A DNA stretch of 40,206 bases from Promethearchaeota archaeon (GTDB taxonomy: Archaea > Asgardarchaeota > Lokiarchaeia > Sigyniarchaeales > SOKP01). Shown in pieces: positions 1 through 9,150 of the stretch (positions are counted from its first letter, which is position 1; every line of letters starts with the position of its first letter). Where the stretch lies: contig SHMU01000011.1 of assembly GCA_008080765.1 (NCBI GenBank), forward strand, positions 1 through 40,206, read 5' to 3'. A program made the translations under genes and the position numbers. The notes under the pieces are model-generated. The model did no database searches and had not been told where the DNA came from. It saw only the letters and a list, made by a program, of their open reading frames with translations.

Positions 1-185
1 GTGAATATCATGGTAAAGTTCTTGACATCCGATGACTTATCGCATCAACCCTCCTTGAAGGAGGAATCCTTTCTACGCACGTGGAAGGGGTTTACCGCGA
101 CAAACAGCCCTAAGATATGCCCGCCAGCTAATGCTTAGTGGACTCGTGGGAATCCCCGTCCTTTAGGGCGGGGAGGCTTCAAATA
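1..185 (+). mobile_element. 3' end (RE / omegaRNA-like) of an IS200/IS605-type TnpB element
   Basis: The stretch is GC-richer than its surroundings and structured. A CCTCCTT/AAGGAGG inverted repeat lies at 50-64. A terminal hairpin has an 8-base arm CCCCGTCC (154-161), loop TTTA and arm GGGCGGGG (166-173), followed by AGGCTTCAA ending at 182. The same layout (GAAT or GAGT, 8-bp stem, 4-nt loop, then AG..TCAA) recurs at 32478-32506 and 37286-37317. TnpB elements characteristically end in such a hairpin, and TCAA is the right-end cleavage tetranucleotide known for IS608. Any tnpB would lie left of the window. No convincing coding frame was seen here. The family assignment rests on motif shape. 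Confidence 0.6.
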
Positions 186-276
186 ACATAATTAGATAAA
201 TAGAAGAGGAATAATTATATAATTAGAATAATATTTTAATGCATTGATCTAACCGTCAATTACTTAAATATAAAAA

Positions 277-852
277 ATGTCTATAATAGATATGCATATT
301 CACATACGGGAGAGATCTCCGTGCTCAATACTCTCTCTTGATGAATTATACGAGAGCATATCTCCTCATTTAGATGGAATATGCATAACAGATCACGGAG
401 TTCTAAAAAAAATCACATATCTCCCCTCGAGTTCGGTTAAAACTTTTTTTGGAGTAGAACTCTCCAGTAGAGAGGGTGATATATTAGCTTATGGATTGAA
501 TATGGTGCCCTCAAAAGATTTAGATGCAAAAAAAATTATACGCTATATTCATCATCAAAGAGGAGTGGCAATTGCGGCACATCCTTTTTCAAATCGACAT
601 TATGCCTTTCATGATTCTGTATTTGACTATGAATTTGATGCTTTGGAAATAAATGGGTCTATTCCAAAAAGTAGTAATGAAAAAGCAAAAATGGCAGCAA
701 ATGAAATGGATATCCCTTTAATAGGAGGCAGCGACGCACATTCCGAACATCAATTGAATTCCATTGCAACGAAATTTGATAACCCGATTAATTCTATTAA
801 TGATATAGTTAGGGCAATAAAAGAGAGGGAATGTAGTCCGATTCGGCTCTAA
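277..852 (+). CDS. PHP-domain metal-dependent phosphoesterase
   Basis: This 191-residue protein is a stand-alone PHP domain. The predicted metal ligands are all visible: HIH near the N-terminus (H7, H9), the TDHG motif (D39, H40), E61 in GVELS, H102 in AAHPF, E124 in ALEIN, and GSDAH (D153, H155). Proteins of this type hydrolyse phosphoesters such as nucleotides, histidinol phosphate or nucleic-acid ends using two or three metal ions; the substrate cannot be read from sequence. It is short for the family but the full motif set is present, so it is probably intact. It stands alone, separated by about 90 bp from the preceding mobile-element end and convergent with the eL33 gene. Confidence 0.85.
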   Translation: MSIIDMHIHIRERSPCSILSLDELYESISPHLDGICITDHGVLKKITYLPSSSVKTFFGVELSSREGDILAYGLNMVPSKDLDAKKIIRYIHHQRGVAIAAHPFSNRHYAFHDSVFDYEFDALEINGSIPKSSNEKAKMAANEMDIPLIGGSDAHSEHQLNSIATKFDNPINSINDIVRAIKERECSPIRL

Positions 853-912
853 AAAGTGCTAAATTAAGATTACTAAATATCTATAAATTGATAAACTGCG
901 ACCTTGATTTTC

Positions 913-1200
913 TTATTTGATAATAGTAATTTTTTGTCCTAATGCTTGACCTGGGACTCCCTTTTTCTTGAAATGTGCTCTTACAGCTCCACTATTTCCG
1001 TGAGCTCGGGAGATTTTACCTTTTAATTCTTTGCCACTTGAAGAATACCATACAACGGTTCTTCCAATAAGCTTATTAGCATCTTTTCGTGTGGTAATAC
1101 CAGAGAAAACTAATATACAATGTTTTGGATGGACGGTATGTCTACCTCTACGGTAATTTGCAATTATACCTTTTTTCCCGATTAATTCTAATTTATTCAT
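913..1200 (-). CDS. rpl35ae: Ribosomal protein eL33 (L35Ae)
   Basis: A 95-residue basic protein matching the archaeal/eukaryotic L35Ae family of the large ribosomal subunit. Visible hallmarks are the RRGRHTVHPKHCIL segment, the VVWYSSSGKELKGKI strand region, and the C-terminal RAHGNSGAVRAHFKKKGVPGQALG stretch with its glycine and basic residues, which contacts rRNA in this small beta-barrel family. Length is typical. On the minus strand, a TATA-like AGTATAAA lies at about 1230-1238, roughly 30 bp upstream of the start, consistent with a short-leader promoter. It is transcribed alone. eL33 is patchily distributed in archaea, so its presence is a modest lineage marker. Confidence 0.92.
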   Translation of the reverse strand: MNKLELIGKKGIIANYRRGRHTVHPKHCILVFSGITTRKDANKLIGRTVVWYSSSGKELKGKISRAHGNSGAVRAHFKKKGVPGQALGQKITIIK

Positions 1201-1292
1201 TCTAAAAACTCTATTATGTAGTAGTTCAATTTTATACTTATCAAATCTAATCTTTGTAAAAATAAAAAATTTAGCTTTGATAAGGTATTGAT

Positions 1293-2486
1293 TTAGGCGA
1301 TTAACAGATGTGCTTTGTTATATGCATCATCGTGAATAGCAAAAAATTGTTCATTAAACTCTTTATTGGTTAAAGTTTTTTCTTGTTGAGAGAGCCTCTT
1401 CACTCTCAAATAGATATTAGATTCAATCTCTTCTTTTTTATCAATATATTTTTGCAGTTCTTTTTTACCAGCAGCACTTCGAAGTAATTGAAGGTAATTG
1501 GAATGAGATATCCATTTCCATTGGTTCTTCTTCTTTTGATAAGGTCCTGGCTTTTCAAATCTTTGATGGTTGATGGGAAAAATATACGGTTTATAGATAC
1601 TTAAACATGGTAAAGTGGTGCCTGTGAACCAATGAATACTTTTACTATCCTCTTTTAATACAGACACTTGGGAACCTGTTGATTCAAATCCCCCGTGCAT
1701 ACATATTCCTGCTTGATGATCTCGTAAAAAATCCATCATTAAGCGGTCGGTAATTTTTCCTGCATTATTTTGTAACAATTGCTCTGTTCTTCCTTTACGT
1801 GAATAAGGAGAAGTTGAAGGGGATGAACCGGAAAAGGTAATAGCAAAATCAAAATCCCGTTCACCCTTGCAAAACCCTTTTTCTATTGCATGTTGAATAA
1901 TTCCTTTCCTTCTCAAGTCTCCTTTTCTTCTAATGGTTAATCCATTGGATATTGATCTCGCGTTTTTAACCTTTTCAGCAATCCACCAATCATCTGCTGT
2001 TTCCAAAACATAGGCTTCTTTAGGATCAGCAATTAAGAAAGAGTTATGATACATCCAGCCAGGATCATTATATGCACAACCACCTCCTTGATGATATTTT
2101 TCTAGAAGCTCGGTTATAATATACAAAGCCTTAATCGCAGTCTTTCCTCTTTCAAGACCCAATCGAAGCAAATCCATCCCTAATAGTCCTTGATTTCGTA
2201 AGGGTTCATAAGTATGGACCGCCTCATTACCAATAACTACATCATATTCATTACAGCCTATTTCTGCGCCCCACATCCACCACGGTTGACTCAACAAGAT
2301 GGCGGCTGTTTCTTTTACTTGAGGGATAGTTATGTAAGTACAATGTAATTGTTCTTGATTATTATATTTCTTATGGGGATTATAGGTAATCAATTGAACT
2401 TCATCTGATGGTCTATCTGAATTTTTACCAAAAATAATTTCCCCATCTGCTGTAGCAGTTTGTATGGCTACTAAGGTGTCACACAT
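1293..2486 (-). CDS. Secernin-like peptidase, family C69 (paralogue 1)
   Basis: This 397-residue protein opens with MCDTLVA. Cys2 is the expected N-terminal nucleophile of C69 (secernin/dipeptidase) Ntn-hydrolases once Met1 is removed. Further family features are FGKNSDRP near residue 20, the WMWGAE..CNEYDVVIGNEAV block, LLGMDLLRLGLERGKTA, and YVLETADDWWIAEKV. The likely activity is intracellular dipeptide or amide hydrolysis; the substrate is unknown. A possible Shine-Dalgarno (AAGGA) lies about 7 nt upstream of the ATG. It lies 26 bp downstream of a second, longer secernin on the same strand, so the two are probably co-transcribed duplicates. Confidence 0.85.
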   Translation of the reverse strand: MCDTLVAIQTATADGEIIFGKNSDRPSDEVQLITYNPHKKYNNQEQLHCTYITIPQVKETAAILLSQPWWMWGAEIGCNEYDVVIGNEAVHTYEPLRNQGLLGMDLLRLGLERGKTAIKALYIITELLEKYHQGGGCAYNDPGWMYHNSFLIADPKEAYVLETADDWWIAEKVKNARSISNGLTIRRKGDLRRKGIIQHAIEKGFCKGERDFDFAITFSGSSPSTSPYSRKGRTEQLLQNNAGKITDRLMMDFLRDHQAGICMHGGFESTGSQVSVLKEDSKSIHWFTGTTLPCLSIYKPYIFPINHQRFEKPGPYQKKKNQWKWISHSNYLQLLRSAAGKKELQKYIDKKEEIESNIYLRVKRLSQQEKTLTNKEFNEQFFAIHDDAYNKAHLLIA

Positions 2487-2512
2487 ATTATCATTCCTTA
2501 ACTTAATTAGAT

Positions 2513-3871
2513 TTATGACTTCATATTAATGGTTAATTGAGCACGCTTGTTAAGCTTTTGCCATCGTTTTAAATAAAATCTGCTCGGAGTATTTGCAATA
2601 GAAAGCCCTTGTACCTGCTTTATCCATTGCTTTGTTTTATTTATACTTTTTTCAAAAGCCTCTTTAGACAATTCATTCATTCTTTTCCCGTCTAATTGTG
2701 CCGATAAAAATTCTTCCATTTGGTCGAAAAAGGAAGCTTCTAACTCATCTCTCTGAGCACGATAAGCATTAAGTCGCTTCTGATAATCTTTTAATACTAA
2801 TCTATGTAATTTCTCATGATGCCACCATAATGCATCAGGATCATATTTTTCAGTAGCTTTCTTACATATTTGTGGAAAACCCTCCTTAGTAAAAAATATG
2901 GGTTTAAATATACCCGTACATGGTGCTGAAGTGCCCGTGACCCAATGAACTTGAAGCTCTTTCTTTAAATGGGCAACATGGGAGCCAACTGATTGGCTTG
3001 GAGTTTTAAAGGAAATATAATGCATACAAGGACTCTTCATAGAACTTTTATAGGGTGCCCAATCTTTTTGCTCAGAAGGAGATATATTATGATTTCTTAA
3101 CGCGGACATCATCAATTGAGGAGTAATCTTGCCCTTTTTTTCTCTCAAGATTTCGGTGGTACATGCGATGCGATCTTTTCCCTTTGCAAAGATCTGCTTT
3201 ATATGAAACCGAGGAATATAGGATTCAGCAAAATTAAACTCGGATTTGGACTTACAATATCCCTCTTTAACAGCATGAGAGATTAAGTTTGGATGAATCA
3301 GATCATAATTCGTCCCAATTGTCAATGTGTTGGAAATAGCTCTGATATCCTTTACTTTTTCCGCGATCCAATATTTGTCGGCAGTTTCTAAGACCCATGC
3401 TTCTTTTAAATCCGCAATAATAAAACTATTATGATAAAATAAGTTTTTGTGTAAATATCCGCAATCCCCACCTTGCCCAAACTTTTCTAATAATCTAACA
3501 ATTACTTGGAGCGCATCTTGAGCGGATTTTGTACGTTCCAATGCTAAACGCATTAAATCCATTCCTAATAATCCCTTTTTTCTATATGGTTCTTTAGACC
3601 ATACTGCTTCATTACCAATAGTGACTCCATACTCATTTGCCCCCATCTCGCATCCAAACATCCAAAATGGCTTCAACAAAAGTACCGCATTCGTTTCCTC
3701 AACTTGAGGAATAGAGATATACGTACATTTTACTTTCTCATTTCTTTCATGCTTCTGTTTTGGGATATAAAGGATATTATGGGCTTCATTCGGTACTCTA
3801 TCCGAATTTTTCGCAAATAATACCGAATTATCCTTTGTGCAATTGCTCAGAGCAACTAATGTATCACACAA
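2513..3871 (-). CDS. Secernin-like peptidase, family C69 (paralogue 2, TTG start)
   Basis: A 452-residue paralogue of the downstream gene. It begins MCDTLVALSN and retains FAKNSDRVPNEA, WMFGCEMGANEYGVTIGNEAV and VLETADKYWIAEKV. The start is TTG at 3871-3869. It is preferred because it puts the nucleophile Cys exactly at position 2, as in the neighbour and the family. Compared with paralogue 1 it carries extra sequence around residues 255-290 and a longer charged C-terminus. It shares a 106-bp divergent intergenic region with glycogen synthase. Expected role: Ntn-hydrolase (dipeptidase-like). The divergence between the tandem copies suggests different substrates, which is inference. Confidence 0.85.
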   Translation of the reverse strand: MCDTLVALSNCTKDNSVLFAKNSDRVPNEAHNILYIPKQKHERNEKVKCTYISIPQVEETNAVLLLKPFWMFGCEMGANEYGVTIGNEAVWSKEPYRKKGLLGMDLMRLALERTKSAQDALQVIVRLLEKFGQGGDCGYLHKNLFYHNSFIIADLKEAWVLETADKYWIAEKVKDIRAISNTLTIGTNYDLIHPNLISHAVKEGYCKSKSEFNFAESYIPRFHIKQIFAKGKDRIACTTEILREKKGKITPQLMMSALRNHNISPSEQKDWAPYKSSMKSPCMHYISFKTPSQSVGSHVAHLKKELQVHWVTGTSAPCTGIFKPIFFTKEGFPQICKKATEKYDPDALWWHHEKLHRLVLKDYQKRLNAYRAQRDELEASFFDQMEEFLSAQLDGKRMNELSKEAFEKSINKTKQWIKQVQGLSIANTPSRFYLKRWQKLNKRAQLTINMKS

Positions 3872-3977
3872 TAGACATCAATTCTTAATTTTTTTCATAT
3901 TTAATAAACCACAGAATAAAGATATAATTCTGTGTATAATTAATAATATGTAATAATATAAGATTTTTTGATTAATT

Positions 3978-5753
3978 TTGAACAATAAAGAACACGAAAA
4001 TATTTGGATACTTACTTTCGAATTCGAAGGAGTGATCAAATTAGGTGGATTAGGTGAAGTTCCGGCAAACCAAGTGAAAAGTCTATCGGATAAATTTGAT
4101 TTCACTGTATTCATGCCCTCTCATGGTCAAGTAAAAAGATTGAAAGAACAAAAAAAGTTTATAAAATTACCTTTTACCTCTACAGGAGATTTAGATCTTA
4201 CTTCTATAGGAGAACCAGAAATAAAAGATATATATTTATTAGGTTTTTATAAATTTAATTTTGAAGGATATCACGTAATATTAATTAACGGAGAAAACAC
4301 CTTTTCAGAGAGATATCTTAATGATTCAAGTGTATATAATCCCGAAACTTTCCGAATAAAACAAATTCTATATACTCTTGGCATAAAAGCGTATATCACT
4401 CACATTTTAAAAGAAAGTCCTGCAATGGTACCTTCTTTAGTACATTCGCATGATTATCATGTGGTCCCCTCATACATAGCTCTCAAGCAAGCTTTACTTA
4501 AAAAGCAGAAAGATATTTCCTCAATTTTTACGTTACATTTACTCACATGGCCGCGATATGAACTCAAATTTGTAAAAGCTTGTGGAATAGATGAAACCCC
4601 CATAACTATTCGATTTAAGGACGGTATACAACGATTAACGATTGAGGACATTTATGAAGTATGTAATGATACTAAGAAAAATGGTGAAAACCGTCCCCCT
4701 TCCATGGAAAGAATTGGTGCGGTGGTAAATGATTTGGTAATTTCAGTAAGCAAATCATATTTAAACTCAACTATCATACCCAAATTTGGAGAAGATCTCA
4801 TCAAATTTAAAACGGATTACGTTTGGAATGGCTGTGATTGGGACTATCACGTGATATATCAAGATGTAATTGAATCATTGGGTTCCGAAATCCGCAATGT
4901 ATTAGATATATCTGAGAATTCAAAAATATCCAGAAAACAATTGAAGGAATATCTTTTAACATACAAAATAGGAAATCTGGGTCAGAGCCCGTTAATTAAT
5001 TCCGAAATAATAATTAAAACGATAAATGAGATTTCTCAAGGAAATATTTTTATTAGGAACGGTATTATAACCCCCTTCGGAGAGGTTGGACCACTTGCTA
5101 TAAGTACGGGACGTATAACACGCCAGAAAGGGTTTGAGACTATTTTTGAAGCTCTTCCAAAGATTATAAATGTCATTCCCAATGTGAAATTTTTACTTTT
5201 AATTCTTCCCACAGAATATTCCCTATCTCAAATTAAAGAGTATGCTCAATATGTAAAGCAATATCATCATAACCTCAGAATAATTTTCGGGATAGCACCT
5301 AGTATTTTTCATCTGGCTCATATAAGTGCTGATGTTTATTGTGCATTATCTCGATGGGAACCGTTTGGAATTATTGCTTTAGAAGCAATGGCTTCCAAAC
5401 TGCCTGTTCTGGCAACAAAGGTGGGAGGTTTACAAGAAACGGTAGTAGATATACGAGATGATCTAGATGCAGGCACAGGAATGTTAATTGAAGCGGATAA
5501 TCTCTCCGATTTTTCCAAGAGTGTCATTTCTCTCCTAAAAGCTGCTGAATGCTCAGAAATGAACGATGAGAACGATCAAGAAAAGAACAACATAATTCAA
5601 GAAATACCAGATCCCTATATAAAAAAAATAATTAGCAAAGATCCTTCTTATTACTCAAAATTAAGAGAAAATTGTTATAAGCGGGTGGAAAATAACTTTC
5701 GATGGGAGGAGGTATCAAAAAAATTATTGAAATTATATAGAAGTCTTTTATAA
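3978..5753 (+). CDS. glgA: Glycogen synthase (GT5 family)
   Basis: This 591-residue glycosyltransferase transfers glucose from ADP- or UDP-glucose to the non-reducing end of alpha-1,4-glucan. Visible motifs are KLGGLGEVP (the K-x-G-G-L donor-binding loop, about residues 22-30), VFMPSHG, LVHSHDYH, YVWNGCDW, STGRITRQKGFETI opening the second Rossmann domain, and SRWEPFGIIALEAMA with the paired glutamates of GT-B retaining enzymes. It is longer than many archaeal GlgA proteins; the extra length lies between about residues 290 and 365 and near the acidic C-terminal stretch. The start is TTG at 3978; no upstream in-frame ATG or GTG exists after the stop at 3969-3971. A GH57 glycosidase at 20940 may act in the same glucan cycle. 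Confidence 0.88.
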   Translation: MNNKEHENIWILTFEFEGVIKLGGLGEVPANQVKSLSDKFDFTVFMPSHGQVKRLKEQKKFIKLPFTSTGDLDLTSIGEPEIKDIYLLGFYKFNFEGYHVILINGENTFSERYLNDSSVYNPETFRIKQILYTLGIKAYITHILKESPAMVPSLVHSHDYHVVPSYIALKQALLKKQKDISSIFTLHLLTWPRYELKFVKACGIDETPITIRFKDGIQRLTIEDIYEVCNDTKKNGENRPPSMERIGAVVNDLVISVSKSYLNSTIIPKFGEDLIKFKTDYVWNGCDWDYHVIYQDVIESLGSEIRNVLDISENSKISRKQLKEYLLTYKIGNLGQSPLINSEIIIKTINEISQGNIFIRNGIITPFGEVGPLAISTGRITRQKGFETIFEALPKIINVIPNVKFLLLILPTEYSLSQIKEYAQYVKQYHHNLRIIFGIAPSIFHLAHISADVYCALSRWEPFGIIALEAMASKLPVLATKVGGLQETVVDIRDDLDAGTGMLIEADNLSDFSKSVISLLKAAECSEMNDENDQEKNNIIQEIPDPYIKKIISKDPSYYSKLRENCYKRVENNFRWEEVSKKLLKLYRSLL

Positions 5754-5866
5754 GGAAAAATAATATCTTTTTCTATTCTTACTTGCTAGCTTATTGAAAA
5801 ATTTGAATTTTAGACATTGAGTTAAAGTGGCATATCAAAAAGCAAAAAGGGACACAAGATTTGATT

Positions 5867-6922
5867 TCAGTTTATAGGCAAAAATAATGAAAATTTAGAA
5901 CCTTTTGAAGGTTCACCGCTAACTCGATCATCAATTTTTAACTCTCCCCCATAATTTGAAATTATTTTCTTTACAAGAATTAACCCAAGTCCACTTCTAT
6001 ACTTTGAGATATCAGTCTCAGAGAAAAGTTTTGCGAGATAAGATTTCATTTCTTCTGTTAATCCAATTCCGTTGTCAATGAATTCAATTTTTTTAAAATG
6101 TAAATCCGCTCTTTTAATTTCTGAAATATTTATAACTATCTCCTTGACCTTATTAATATTGTGCGTGATTCCATTTAGAATGAGGTTGAAAAATACATTT
6201 TTTACATACTTATTGGCTTCAACCACGTGTTTTTTTTGGATTGTATTTAATTCTATTTTTATATGCATTTGTTTATATCTATCTTTAATTACATCTATTA
6301 CATCCCGAAGCAGTGAAATTATTTCTATAGGTGCTAATTTTGGAGAGACGATATCTACTTTTGATAAAGTGCGAGCATTTTTTACCAATTCAATTCCGCG
6401 ATTTATTTGGTTTCGAATATTATCAAGGAAAATTTCGTCACTCTGGTTAGAATCTTGTCGAAAAAGCTCATCTCTTCCTAATTCAAACGAAATCGAAAAA
6501 TTTTGCAACATATTCGCTACATCATGGGCAAAAAGATCTTTATACAGCTCAGCATTATTATAAGCATTCTTATACTTCTCTTCAGATTTTTGAATCTCTT
6601 CTTGAGCTTTTAGGATGTTTTCAGAATATTCTTTTATAATTTTGGTAATATAATATATGAGGTAAACAACAATACAAGATCCCACAATATAAAGCAAAAT
6701 ATAAAAAATAAGCTTTGTAGGCAATATAAAGAAGATAAACACAATCATTTCTGTAAGTATGCAAATCGTGAGTAAGATTAATCCAGAGACTTTTGCTTCA
6801 ATGGAATTCCTTTTAAACCGAAAATAAAAATAAAAAATTACATAGATTACCGAAATAACAATTGGGGGATTAAGAAGATGAAATAAGATATAGTGAGAAA
6901 TGTTAAAATCTTGGAAAATCAT
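5867..6922 (-). CDS. Membrane sensor histidine kinase (orphan)
   Basis: A 351-residue protein. The N-terminal part (about 1-105) has three or four hydrophobic membrane segments without a recognisable extracellular sensor. A short coiled coil follows, then a phosphoacceptor-like helix with His in LFAHDVANMLQNF (about residue 133). The C-terminal half is a HATPase_c domain with N-box (FFNLILNGITHN), G1 (FIDNGIGL), G2 (SGLGLILVKKI) and a terminal GSKFSLFLP strand. It should autophosphorylate at His. No response regulator is adjacent, so its partner is elsewhere. It is convergent with glgA and ends in TGA. Confidence 0.85.
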   Translation of the reverse strand: MIFQDFNISHYILFHLLNPPIVISVIYVIFYFYFRFKRNSIEAKVSGLILLTICILTEMIVFIFFILPTKLIFYILLYIVGSCIVVYLIYYITKIIKEYSENILKAQEEIQKSEEKYKNAYNNAELYKDLFAHDVANMLQNFSISFELGRDELFRQDSNQSDEIFLDNIRNQINRGIELVKNARTLSKVDIVSPKLAPIEIISLLRDVIDVIKDRYKQMHIKIELNTIQKKHVVEANKYVKNVFFNLILNGITHNINKVKEIVINISEIKRADLHFKKIEFIDNGIGLTEEMKSYLAKLFSETDISKYRSGLGLILVKKIISNYGGELKIDDRVSGEPSKGSKFSLFLPIN

Positions 6923-7004
6923 TTTAATCGTATTATTCTAATATTGGGAAATATAATTTCAATAATAAATTCACGTTTGATCTTAATTGAACAGATTTAT
7001 TAAT

Positions 7005-9005
7005 TCAAGGATGCCAAAAAGGATATAACTTTTGAATTATCGCATTTTTTCGGTCAGGAACCACATCTATTTCCTTTCTTACCCAATCTGAAATCCAATT
7101 ATACTTCTGCTTGAATCGAGTATCCATGAAAATTATGGCTCCTTTATCCGTTAACTTCCTAATGGGCCGTCCCGAAGCTTGGTTTGCTCTTTGTATTGCG
7201 GGGTAAAGATAAGCGAACTCCCAACCTTGATGATCGAATACGCTATCATAATATTGAATTTTGGCATTCACACGAGGAGTAGGTAAATGATAAGGAAATC
7301 CTGCGATGACTACAGAATTCATATAATCTCCCGGATAATCTTCTCCTTCCGAATTTCGACCCCCGCATACACCTAATAAAACACCTCCAGAATTTTTTCG
7401 GCTCGTCATAGATTTAAAATCTTTGATCAAATAAGCATTTTCGGAGGCTGATAACCCGGGTTTTTCGATAAAAAGTTTCTTGTGATTTTTCACAACAACT
7501 TGTTCAATTCCATGGTTAAGTAAAGATTTTAAGATTTTATAGGATGCACAAAAAATACCTACATTTTTGGGAGTACAATATAATACCTCATCGACTTTTT
7601 CAATCATTTGTTTAAACATTTTAGGAGTACGGTTTTTTCTTCTAGTATCTACCCCTTCAGTGATAAGTGCTCTTATATTCTTTTTTTTAAACGGAGAATC
7701 AGCAATAATTCCTTTATAAGGTTTGCCCGTCTTCATCAAACCCATCAAATGATTGTATACATAGGGATTTATTGTACCGGATAAATGGAGACTCGTATAA
7801 CATGTGGATAAAAGAGGAATAGTAACTTCTCTCGGATCTAAAGCGACAATTTCAATTGATACCGATTTTTTTCTTTTGTTATGAGTACTACGGAGAGTAT
7901 AGCAAAAAAAATAATTTTCAAGTGAGTAGCATCTTATCCATTTTTGCCAAAATTCTGCCAATGAGCTGAGAAAATTTGGAGCAAATTCACCATTGACGAT
8001 TTTCTCCTCTTGGAGAGCTAATCCATAATCATCGATTTCTTGAAGCAAAGTTTCAAATTGCGTTAAATCCGCATAGCCCAATTTGGTAATAATTGAATTT
8101 AATATTTTTTCAGGTTTTATTGGTGTTTCTGCTGCATTCAGATTCGATTTTTTTTTATCTAATTGGTTTTGTAATAATAAGATAAATCTTCTCATTATGC
8201 CTGCTCTTGCTCTGATTCTGTCCACATCAGTCAAGCATCGGGCTAATAGATATGGAGAAATCCTGAGAGAATTTACTTCCGTACTTACATCAATGAGATT
8301 GTGTGCTTCATCCAAAACTAAGATACAATTTTGAAGTTCCTTTCCAATAAATTTTAAAAACGTTTGTCTGATAAATGGATTAAAAACCCATTGATAATTG
8401 CAAATAATTACTTGCATTTCAGATAAAAGAAATTTGCTAAGAAAATAGGGGCATAATTTTTTATCTTGACAGAGATTTATCAATACATCTGCATCAAAAG
8501 GTTTATCTAAAGTCTCAGGAGAAATCAACACAGGATTCTTTAATTCATTCTTTTTTTTAATTAAATTCACAAAATATCGACAGCTTCTATTTTTTCTCAA
8601 ATCTCTGCAAATTGACATTGAGTCGCGCGGATTGGGATGTTGTGAAATGAGGTTTTCATTAAGACACATCTCATTTCTGCCGCGAATAGAAAGTCCATTT
8701 ATCCTAACTTCTTTATGTCTATTGGATATAACTGCTGAAATCTTTATCAATTCCTTAATTACCCGAGAATTTTGAGAGTGAGTACGACATAAATAGAGAA
8801 TTTTTAAATTGTTTTTAATGGCAACGGGAAGGAGAGCACTAAGCGCAATAATAGTTTTTCCAGTACCATTAGGTGCAGATAAGAGTATATTTCTTTTTTG
8901 GAATGCGCTTTCTTCTATTTGTTTAATAATTGTCTCTTGCCCTTTCCTATATTCTGAATAGGGAAAAAAGTCTTTAAAAGTTAAGTTCATCTTCATATTC
9001 ATCAT
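7005..9005 (-). CDS. XPD/Rad3-like (DinG-related) superfamily 2 DNA helicase
   Basis: This 666-residue ATP-dependent helicase has Walker A APNGTGKT (44-51), motif Ia-like ILYLCRTHSQNSRV, a DEAH box (LDEAHNL, 231-237), and motif VI RANQASGRPIRKL near the C-terminus. Between motifs Ia and II lie cysteines at about 114, 133, 142 and 179/185, consistent with the XPD 4Fe-4S domain. Known relatives unwind DNA 5' to 3' in repair. Length is normal for XPD/Rad3. Several Met codons cluster at the start (M1, M2, M4, M6), so the exact initiation site is uncertain. It is divergent from the membrane/zinc-ribbon gene at 9151 and ends in TGA. Confidence 0.88.
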   Translation of the reverse strand: MMNMKMNLTFKDFFPYSEYRKGQETIIKQIEESAFQKRNILLSAPNGTGKTIIALSALLPVAIKNNLKILYLCRTHSQNSRVIKELIKISAVISNRHKEVRINGLSIRGRNEMCLNENLISQHPNPRDSMSICRDLRKNRSCRYFVNLIKKKNELKNPVLISPETLDKPFDADVLINLCQDKKLCPYFLSKFLLSEMQVIICNYQWVFNPFIRQTFLKFIGKELQNCILVLDEAHNLIDVSTEVNSLRISPYLLARCLTDVDRIRARAGIMRRFILLLQNQLDKKKSNLNAAETPIKPEKILNSIITKLGYADLTQFETLLQEIDDYGLALQEEKIVNGEFAPNFLSSLAEFWQKWIRCYSLENYFFCYTLRSTHNKRKKSVSIEIVALDPREVTIPLLSTCYTSLHLSGTINPYVYNHLMGLMKTGKPYKGIIADSPFKKKNIRALITEGVDTRRKNRTPKMFKQMIEKVDEVLYCTPKNVGIFCASYKILKSLLNHGIEQVVVKNHKKLFIEKPGLSASENAYLIKDFKSMTSRKNSGGVLLGVCGGRNSEGEDYPGDYMNSVVIAGFPYHLPTPRVNAKIQYYDSVFDHQGWEFAYLYPAIQRANQASGRPIRKLTDKGAIIFMDTRFKQKYNWISDWVRKEIDVVPDRKNAIIQKLYPFWHP

Positions 9006-9150
9006 AACAAATCGTCCATTCGAACTAAATTTTTTTATTAACCTATCAATATATAATTCTAGTAAACCGAATAAATAGAGCTAAAAATTGATCAATAGCT
9101 AAAATATGAATTAAAAATAAAAATAAATAATATCATATTTCATTACGTGT

